64,000 bases of DNA. It comes from Takakia lepidozioides (lineage: Eukaryota; Streptophyta; Takakiopsida; Takakiales; Takakiaceae). The stretch spans positions 59,722,042-59,786,041 of the forward strand of contig CM060734.1 in the NCBI GenBank assembly GCA_030704615.1, given 5' to 3'. Positions within the stretch are counted from its first letter, which is position 1, and every line of letters begins with the position of its first letter. The position numbers were made by a program, and so were the translations under genes. Positions 21,596-31,010 of this stretch are shown here, one piece after another. The notes beneath the pieces were generated by a model. The model saw only the letters and a list, made by a program, of their open reading frames with translations, had not been told where the DNA came from and did not search any database.

Positions 21596-24500
21596 ATGAG
21601 TGATGAAAGAGAAGCTAGACTCCAGAGATATTCAGCAAAAAGAGAAAGCTATCTGAAAGCTAATTATCCATATCTTTGGGAGAGAGGAATAGACATAGGG
21701 GAATCATCTGGACCTCTCACACCATTAAGATTAGGGAGTACATCACCCATACCGGAAGAACTAGAGTTGGATGCCACTCCTTCTGTTTCTTTGCAAGAAA
21801 GATTAAGGGAATTGGTACGGGAAGAAGATCAATCACGAGGTGAAAGATCTGAGGTACATCCCTGGATAAAAGATTTGACAGAAATCTTTGATAAGAGTTG
21901 GCATGGAACACCAAAAGCAGGAACTCCAGTTTCTGAAGCAGAAGCTGAAGAAGGAGGAGAGGATGTGACAGAGCCAACGGAGAGTTCAGACTCTCCAACA
22001 CCATTACAGTTGAGTTACATGAGTGAAGAAGAAACCCAAGGGCAGAACTTGGAGGATGAAAACAGAGAGAAGAAATTGGAAGAGGAAGAGTATGAAGAAG
22101 TAGACCCAACAGCTGAGGTTGAGACTACAACCGAGACATCCCAACCCGTTGGACCTGGATCAAGTGGAGCACTTGGATCACAGGCCAACGAAGGTGTCGG
22201 CTCAGGGGGATCATGCGGGCTGCCTGGATCTGGCTCTGGGGGGACAGGGAGTGTCGGAAGTAGTGCAACTGGAGCTGGGAATATTGTGAATATCGTGGGG
22301 CCAGTAGCAAGGAGTGCTCAGGGGCCACCACTTGGTGGAAGATCCACCACAACTACAACAGGTCCTCAAGGATCAGCACCAGCAAGGGTGCCAGCACCTG
22401 TCAGTGGGCAGAAGGTAGGGCCACAGATGGCGTTACAACCAACACGGGCAAAACCACATTTTCCAATATATTCAGGAAAAAGGGATCCCGATGTACACAT
22501 TAGCCAATTTGAGCACATGTGTATAGTGAACAATGAGAATGGCGATGATGCCAAGATGAGATTGTTTTCTTGTTCACTTATCAAGAAAGCAAGTGAATGG
22601 TATGCAAGATTTCCTGATAATCATTTCCTAACCTGGAATGGCTTGAATACAACATTCCGAAATAGGTTCAGGACAAGTAAAACTGAGGATGAAGTGTATG
22701 GAAGTTTACAACAGTTAAAGCAAAAGAAGCATGAAACTGTTGAGGAGTATATGAAAAAGATGGAATTGATGATAAAAAAGCTGGCTGCTGTACCACCACC
22801 AGGTCTACAGAAGACTTGGTTTGCGAGTGGACTAAGACCAGAATTGCAAAAGAAAGTGGATATGTTACCCCATAATACAGTGGAGGAGGCATTTGAAACA
22901 GCGAACAGAATTGAGCAGTTGGGAATGCTCAGGAGAGAGAAAAGGGATGATGAGGACTCTGAGGATGAGTCAGATGAAGAAGAAGAGCAAGAACTAAAAA
23001 GAAAGAGTAAGAGAAAGGAGAAGTTGAAGAGGGATAACTATGAGAAAAGATTAGAAGAAATCTTGAAGAAGTATGCCACAGAAGCTACAACACATTGGAG
23101 GAAGGGTGTTTGGTGTGCAAAGTGCCAGAATGAAGGCCATACCACCACTGAATGCCACATGAAGGATAAACATTGTACCATCTGTAAGATGGATAACCAT
23201 TCTACTGAGAATTGTTACTACAACAGAAGGACAGCTGCAAGAGAACCTAGGCAAGTAAGGGTGCATCAAGTGCAGCCCCAGCCAAGAAGAAACAATGATC
23301 AGGACCACTATGGAAGGCCTGGTGGTTATAACAATGGCATGGAAGGGAGAGGTAATTCAAGAGGGAATTACCAAGGAAATTCCAGAGGCAACTATCAGGG
23401 TAATCCAAGGGGGAATTACCAGCCAGGGAATCAGGATTACAGAAATAATCCAAGAGCAGACCAAGGGCGAGGACCCAATGGTGAAGAACTGTGTTACTAT
23501 TGTAATCAACCAGGACATCGCAAGGCAGCCTGTTCATTCTGGATTAGACACCAAAATGAGATGAGAGCTCCTGTGAATGAGGGCCCAGTGGTGGCAGCTC
23601 ACATGGTTAGGCCATGTGTTGTACCAGAAGTAAGTACAATGATAGTAACAAGAAGCAAAGCCAAACTAATACCTCCAGTAGTTGAGGAAGATGATGATAA
23701 TGAAGATGGCAGTGATATGCCTGAAGATGATGAGGCTTGGAGAGATGAGAAGGAACTGCACAAGGAAGTGGCAGATACCATAAGGGAAATGCAGAAGAGT
23801 ACTGATATTCCTGTGGCAGATTCCTCTGATTCTGATGGAGAAGAAGAAGTGAGTGAGGATGAAAGGAAGAAAGAAGTTGCAGACATGCAAAGTAATGAAC
23901 GGACTTTGGCTGAAGTAATATGCCAGACCAAAGCAGAGATTACCATTGGACAGCTATTGGCTGTGGCACCTTATTGTAGACACAGGCTGTATCAAGCAAT
24001 CAATCGAATTGTCCAGGAGACAGGAAACACAGACCTGAACAGCAAGGTGACCAGTTATAATGTGAAGCCGGAAGGGCGAGAAACAGTCCTGGACTTTGAT
24101 GATTCTATGCCAGTAATCCAATTGAGAATTGGAAGCACAGAACTAACTGATGTATTGATAGATGGAGGTTCTGAAGTAAATATCATGACAGACCAATTAA
24201 GGAAGAAGCTGGGTCTAAGTAACATGAAGCCAGCCCCATTTACAGTAACAATGGAAAATCAAAGAAGTGTACAGCCATTGGGATTGATAAGAGGGGTTAA
24301 GATACAGATACAAAAGATGATCTTTATGATCATAGTAACTGTGTTGAAGATGGATGAAGTCATGGAGGCTTACTCCTTATTATTGGGACGTCCATGGCTG
24401 AAACAGGCCAGGGTATTCCATGATTGGAATTCTCAATTACTAACTGTGCATAATGGGATGCACAAGATACAAATTACTACTAAGAAATCTAGCAGATTAC

Positions 24501-25396
24501 CTGCTACGAGAAGACCTCGAGGGGTCAGGGAGTATGACTGGAGGGGAGGACTGGATGAGGAGCAGGAAGCTACTCTATTCGCTGCACACCCAGAGTGGGA
24601 GCAAGTTGCAGAGATGCAGCTGGAAGGCCTAAGTTGTTTAAAAGGTATCTGTTGTGGTGTAGTGACAGCAACACCAATTGAAGGAGAAATAAGCAGTTAC
24701 CCACCACATTTTTATGAAGAAAGAGAAGGAGAAATGGAAATCCTAGAGGAACCAGCCACTGTGAGTTTACAGGATGAAGTGGTGACTGGTTGGACAATCA
24801 CAGCTGATGAGCAGGCGAGAGAAGTGAATGTGGGAACTGAAGAAGAACCGAGGATGGTGAAGGTAGGAGCTGATTTGAAGCCGGAATTCTTTGAGGAAGC
24901 TAAGAGTTTGTTCATCAAATACAGAGATGTATTTGCTTGGAGCTACGAGGATCTAAAAGGGATACCACCTGAGATCTATCAGCATAAGATTGAATTGGAA
25001 CCAGGGTCAGTACCAATCAAACAGGCAAGGTACAGAATGAATCCCAACTATGCACAGAAGGTTGGAGAAGAGATCAAGAAGTTGGCTTAGGCTAAGTTTA
25101 TATACCCAATAGAGTATACAACTTGGTTGTCACCCATTGTGATAGTTCCCAAGAAGAATGGTAAACTGAGAGTTTGTGTGAACTATAAGAAGTTGAATGC
25201 TTGCACGAAGAAAGATCCATTTCCCTTGCCATTCACAGAAGCAGTATTGGGCACCGTGGCAGGCCATGAGATGTACTCATTCATGGATGGCTTCAGTGGT
25301 TATAATCAAGTGCAAGTGGTAGAAGAAGACCAGGGAAAGATAGCTTTCATCACAGACTGGGGTGCTTATGCATACAAAGTCATGCCCTTTGGACTT
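21596..25396 (+). pseudogene. Gag-protease-RT polyprotein of gypsy element 1, interrupted
   Basis: The frame is open for 1164 codons (21596-25090). An acidic, Gly/Ser-rich N-terminal region (to about residue 290) precedes a Gag domain (SQFEHMCIVNNENGDDAKMR, SEWYARFPDNHFLTWNGLN). Two zinc knuckles follow (CAKCQNEGHTTTEC at about 23117 and CYYCNQPGHRKAAC at about 23491), separated by an Arg/Gly/Asn-rich tract. The protease reads VLIDGGSEVNIM (about 24154), and the start of RT follows. TAG at 25088 replaces the GAG codon present in element 2. The frame then continues (LSPIVIVPKKNGKLRVCVNY) to 25396, where VMPFGLC is cut by the inverted LTR of element 2. The organisation fits the non-chromovirus Athila/Tat side of Ty3/gypsy. 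Confidence 0.92.
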
Positions 25397-26443
25397 TGTC
25401 GCGCGGCTTTTACTCACCCATCCCTTCGCTATCCGAGGCGGAAACTCCAAGATAGAAGAGTTGGAAATCTCTAAGTACTCAGCCCGCGCAGAACAATCAG
25501 TCATGACCTACAGCTAGTGTATCATGGGGGTGTTTCCTATTTGTTTCCCTTTTCGCATTCATCTTAGCTACCTTACCATTGATAATTACGTATTAGTTTC
25601 CTTCACTCCTCCATTCAATCCACAGCTTCACTCAGATCTCTCTACACAGTGTGATTGTATCGTATAAATATCAGATTATGATTTATCAGGTATCAGGCCG
25701 AAGCCATTGTATCTCTATTCTCCTCTACAATATCCCTACGGCTTTGCATCTAACAAGCATCTACTAATCCTCCTTCATCGTGCTCTCCGATCTCCGCTTC
25801 CGCCTGACTCCCAAGTCCTCCCCGAATAATGATCTCATCATAATCCCCGTTCTTCCCTTTATCCTCCTATCCGCGGTTCTAACCGTTTCCCTCTCTAACC
25901 GTCGTATGTGAACTAACATGTTCCCTTCTCTGGTGTTGTTCCCCACAGTCGTTCCCTGTCCTACTCTTCGTTCCCTATTATCGTGACAGCTGTGTCAAGC
26001 GGTGACTGGCTGTTTGGCTGTGTCGGGCTGTGACTGGCTGTGTGGCTATGCCGGGCTGTGACTGGCTGTGTGGGCTGTGTCTGCTGTGACGACTGTGACG
26101 GGCTGTGTGGGCTGTGTGGGCTGTGACGGCTGTGACGGGCTGTGTTGGCTGTGACGGCTGTGTGGGCTGTGTGGGCTGTGTCGGCTGTGTGGGCTGTGAC
26201 TGTGGCTGTGACGGGCTGTGACGGCTGTGTGGGCTGTGTGGGCTGTGACGACTATGACGGGCTGTGTGGGCTGTGTGGGCTGTGACGGCTGTGACTGCTG
26301 TGTGGGCTGTGTGGGTTGTGTAACCCCCTTCTACAGTGCTCTGCTGTCACCCCTAAGGTTCCTGTTTGTCTCAGTCTGTGCAAAAATTAAGGGTACCCTA
26401 CAGATCCCGTATAAGTGTCTAAGTCCCCTACAGTCCTCTAACA
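25397..26443 (-). repeat. 3' LTR of gypsy element 2 (inverted)
   Basis: On the minus strand it starts TGTTAGAGG at 26443 and ends CGCGACA at 25397. A polypurine tract lies immediately before its start, so this is the 3' LTR of a minus-strand element. It is inserted in the RT domain of element 1. It resembles the LTR at 39595-40696 more closely than LTR 1 does. The 5-base flank is GACTT (25392-25396). It contains a GGCTGTG satellite at 25984-26325. Confidence 0.9.
25984..26325. repeat. GGCTGTG satellite inside LTR 2
   Basis: Nearly uninterrupted units of gggctgtg(t/a) with variants gacggctgtg and gactggctgtg. It is the same family as the arrays at 20075-20360 and 39715-40075, and occupies the equivalent LTR position. 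Confidence 0.88.
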
Positions 26444-26445
26444 TT

Positions 26446-26460
26446 ACCCCTTCCCCCCTC
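26446..26460 (-). other. Polypurine tract of element 2
   Basis: The minus strand reads gaggggggaagggg, three bases before the TGTTAG start of the LTR. The same tract precedes LTR 3 (39578-39591). This purine run primes plus-strand DNA synthesis in LTR retrotransposons. Confidence 0.8.
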
Positions 26461-26481
26461 AAAAAGCCGTGTCCTCACGGT

Positions 26482-29400
26482 TTACTGTTTTCGAGTAGCA
26501 AACCTTTGTGAGTGATCACTTTGACGTTGAGAGTTTCGTGGTGGGCTGTGTGTACGAGCCCGAGGTCTGTCTCTGGTTGATGGAGATGGTTGATTACTAC
26601 CTGGATAAGTGAGGCCTTCTGGAGGCTGATATCGAGGTAATCTTTCCGGCAGAGGAGATCCCCTTTGTTTCTTCGCTTCCATCTGAATTGTATAGTCTTC
26701 TCCCATGTCAAAAGAATTTTGTGAAGAACCAGTTGTATCAGAATCGTCATCGCCTCTTAGGTGTTTTAATTTTCGAACTTTTTGTGGAATCATCTGGGGC
26801 ATACAATGCTGTCCTACCATGTCTGGAAGTTTGCATTTTACAACCTGGTGCAACCGTTGAACAGCAAAATTGGTGTAGACACTGAGCTCCTTGTCTGTCC
26901 AAATGAGTGGGGTACCAATTACTGGTGCCGCGTGCAAGTATTTCCATGCGATATGTCCCTTATAGAAAATGTCATCAAGTCCGAATTTCTGTGTTGACAA
27001 ATTGTTGCAGGCTGCTTGAAACCATGAACGAATTTGAGAATCCTTCTGTATCATAACTTTTGGGTCATATAGGTACATATGAGGTGGCACCGAAGGTAAT
27101 ACCCAATGATCTCCACTGGAGTAACTTTGAAAGCGTGCTTGCATCTTTTGTTGCTCAATGTGGTAACGTATCAGAAAACAAGCAGCGTAGTATAGCCCGC
27201 ACCCCATGACAATACTTGATATCTCCTTGGTCTTGGTATAAATGAGTCCATGTACAACCTGGAAAGCAACCAATTCCCTCAACATTGTACCTGCCTCGTG
27301 CCAGTATTGTGCAAAGTGATGATCTTCAATATGTCGATTGTTTGGAAGAACTTTAGTCCTGGTTGCCACTGGCAGCCAAATACGCATGATTTGGTAGTAA
27401 TGTGCGAATGACTGCGGAGGACTAAATTCTTTCCAAGCCAAATCCAACATGAATGGAATTTGGTTGAAGGGCATAATCATAGCCCTACTGTACTCCCTGG
27501 CAGCTGGAGTTTTAGGTGGGTTAAAAGCTGCATTGCCCCATACCTCCGGCTGTGGTGGCTGTGGTGTGGTTGTAGTAACCACAGGTTCAGTTACTGGTAC
27601 ACTGACCTGTTGTGGTGGTGGTGGTAGTGGTTCCTGTACCATTGGCATCTCTTGCACCTCCTGTGAAGACTGAAAAGCCAGAGTTCTGGCTTTCAAATAA
27701 GAAGCCATTAGCTGTTCCCGAGGGATATAGACTCTTTGGTCGATGTTTGAAGTGAGGTCTTCCACTTGAGTCTGGAGTCCGTCTACATCCTCTTGTAACT
27801 CTGCTATCCTACTATAGACATTGTCTATAGTAGTTGTGGCAATGTTCTGCACCTGCAGTCTAAGCTCATTCATCTCGCTTTGGGTGAGCTTCCGTGGGGC
27901 TTTGCCTTCTACTGGCCCTTGTGCTAGCCAGACCTGCATAAGGCTGTTATCCACCAAGCTGCTTGTGGTTCCCCTGAGAGTTTGCTCCTCTCTTAGCTTA
28001 TACAATTCCAACTGCTGTTGTAAATCCTTCATGCGCTTCGCCTGTGGCTCAACCAATTGCGCATAGGCAACAAGTAGATTATTGGCTTCTTTCGAAGCCT
28101 TGTTACTGATTGAGATTTCATTTCTATTGGCCACGATGTTTTGTTGCAACTCCACGATGTATTTCTCATTCTCAGCTTCCATCTGCCTGTATTGCTTGAG
28201 AGTATCTTCATTGCGACAGATTGTATTCTTCATATCGACAATGAGCTTCATGTGCTCCGCATTCTCTTCTTCTGCCTTCGTACATTTTTCCGCTTGACTG
28301 TTTATTTCTTTTGTTGATTGGTCAAGCATAGTTGTAATTGTAGCGCATTGTATTGCCATCCTGTTATGCACTCTTTGCAACTCCGTATGTAGTGCATTCA
28401 GTTCTTGCAACTTGCTTTCATGCTGCACCTGCATTTGGTATAGCTGTTGCTTATGTGCTTCGTGCAACTGGTCTTGCGCGAGGCCTGCCTCAATCAATTG
28501 TTGCTTGGCTAATTGCAAAGCCATTTCTGTATTGGCCAAGTCCTGCTTCATCTTGAGAGTGACCTCTTCATCGACCTTGTTTGCACACTCAGTGGCAAGT
28601 CGAGCCTCAAACTCCTTCCTGAGTTCTTCTTTCAAGGCTGTCAATTGGGTAATTGGAACATGGGTTTTGACATAAGTCCCCAACAAATTAAGTGTCCTGC
28701 CTATGGAACTCATCAGCATTTCCTGTTGAGGGTCATCATGGTGAGGTTGCTGCTGTTCCTCCCGATCTTCAACAGTATGATGTCTCACTAACCATTCAGA
28801 CCATTGTCCCACCGGATTTTCTTCCTGAACTACTTCATTCATGACCGGTGCTACAGTGTCATGGCCTTCTGCCTGTGGTACCTCCAACACAGATGTGTGC
28901 ATTATATGCACCTCAGGATTTCCTTTGGGCAACTGTTGCACCTCTGGGATTTCTGTCTCCTTTACCAGACCAGAATATTCATAGAGAAGGTCCCCTTTCT
29001 CTATTTCTGCCACTATCTGCTCTGTAGTTGGAATCTCTATCCCTTCACTTTCCAAATCAATTATTTCGGTTTGAGCTGCATGGATAACTTGTGACCTTGT
29101 GACAAGTCGTTCAAGTGGCTGTGTTGGTTGTGATGCAGAAGTAACTTCTTCCTCCCTCTCTGAAGGTCCTGCTTCCAGTAATAACATTCTTTTGTGCTGC
29201 TGTGCCCCTTCCTGGTTATGAGCTTGGGAAACATTATCATGCGGAATCCGTGAAGCCAGTGGATCCGCCACTACAGTCTTTCCCCTTCTCTGCCTCTTAG
29301 TCTCTGGTTGTGCTGCTAGTCCACCCTCACTGTGTGAAGAGCCTTGCTCTTCCATTGCAGTTGCTTCTGGCTCAAACACTCCCATTTCCTTCCTTTCTTG

Positions 29401-30240
29401 TGCATTAAGTATGCCCGAACTAAGGATTATTTGAGCAATGATTGGGCCAGACACTATGATAGGAGATTTTGCGGTAGTACTTTGTAATCTTTTCATCTCC
29501 TCTACCAGTGCATTGTACATTATGTCCGCCCATAGTACCTCTTGTCCCTTCAAGCCTTTGAGGATTTCCTCTGTGAAGGATTTGCTCAAATATTGTTGGT
29601 TCTGTTTCAGGGCAATCAGAACGTTCAATACTTGGCTTATGTCTTTTAACCCTGGGTACACAGCTTTGGTACAAGCATAACCCTGAGTTTTAAAGAAACT
29701 CCCTTCTTGGAATAAATCCCCTATTTGCAGTCTTCCCTGTGTTCTTCCACATACACATGACCTGCTGGCAATTGAAACAATTGCTGGAGGTATAGGGGAG
29801 TAATCATTAATTCAACTCCCTTCACCGTTGTTGTTCCTGTCTTTGGCTCAAAGTTCTGCAAAAATTGTAACATGTACTGTCTATGGTGTAGTGTCCAATC
29901 CTTGCTTTGCAATCCTTCCAATCTCAGCTCCTTCAGTATCTTTGTCGCCTGTGGGGTAGCCATCGTTTGTTTCTGCAGAATGGTGGTGCTCTTCACCCTG
30001 ATTTCCTCCATTCCTCTCACTCTCTTCATCTTAGACTCACCGAACTGCTTTGGCTGTAACAACTGCAGGAGTGCCTGTAGTGCACAAAGCAGAGAAACGT
30101 ATGGTTGCCGCAGAAAGCTATGGGTAACTTCTTGTAAGCCTGCGGGGCTTGCAAGCATTGTTCAAGAGAAAAGCTCTGCTCTTTCGTTTCGTGTCTCTGC
30201 CACTGCGTAAGTAATATTGCGAGCGTAATGTCTGTTAGTT
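26482..30240 (-). CDS. Long coiled-coil ORF between pol and 3' LTR of element 2
   Basis: The minus strand has a 1059-codon frame from 29661 to 26482. It extends upstream with frame changes near 29735 and 30170 into METMEELTDITLAILLTQWQ (about 30240). The N-terminal part has VKGVELMITPLYLQQLFQLP, somewhat like plant mobile domain or Tat/Ogre ORF1 sequences, but I cannot assign it. The middle (about 28700-27700) is strongly heptad-like and rich in Gln, Glu, Lys and Leu: a long coiled coil. The C-terminal third has SFAHYYQIMRIWLPVATRTK and WLPSVPPHMYLYDP-like globular sequence, then a Ser/Pro/Arg-rich tail. No signal peptide or membrane segment argues for an envelope. A second copy lies at 37337-39559, so it is part of the family, not a chance capture. 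Confidence 0.75.
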
Positions 30241-30717
30241 CCTCCATAGTTTCCAAGTTATAGCATTTATGGCCTGTCCTGTCGAGACGCCCGTTACTCT
30301 GAACGACGCCGCCTCTTGCGCTCAATTTCCCTCCATTTTCTTGATCATTTTTCTGGTTTTCTATTGGCTGTGGCCGCTGTGACTGGATTTTAACTTTTAT
30401 CTTCTTTAGTGGACTTTCCCTGTTGGATAGTCCACTAGGATCACACATGCGACATGAATTCGGCTTTTCTGTACTTGCCGTTCGTTCTGTTTCCCTTTTT
30501 CCGTAATCATTAATGGGTCCGCCTTTCATCCCTTTTGACGGCCGTTCTTGTCCTCTTTCTTTTTGACACCTGTCCTTGCACTTCATTCTCTGCTGTGTGT
30601 CGCACCCTGACCTCCACGTGTCTATTTTTAAATTAATTTCCGTTTCTTCTTCCTTCAGCCATTTTACTGAAGTTTTTATGTGTCCACTTGTCACTGATTC
30701 TATGGATCGTGTAACTT

Positions 30718-31010
30718 TAGTAGGCTGTCTTGAGCTGTGATAGGCTGTGTTGCACTGTGGTAAGCTGTGATAGGCTGTGACACGCTGCGGTAGGTTGTGA
30801 TAGGCTGTGTCACGCCTTGCTGGGTTGTAGTTGGCTGTGTCACGTCGTGACGGGCTGTGATAGGCTGTGTGTCACGTCGTGACGGGCTGTGGTAAGCTGT
30901 GTTACGCCTTGCTGGGCTGTGGCTGTGGTGGCTGTGTCACGTCGTGATGGGCTGTGATAGGCTGTGTCACGCCTTGATGGGCTGTGATAGGCTGTGTCAC
31001 GTTTGTTTTG
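30718..31010. repeat. Satellite at the 3' end of pol of element 2
   Basis: Units such as gtgataggctgtgtcacg and cgtgacgggctgtg repeat. The array partly lies in the pol reading frame, where it is translated as repeats of the type SRRDTAYHSP and TAHHDVTQP. It uses the same ggctgtg core as the LTR satellites but a different unit. Confidence 0.85.
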
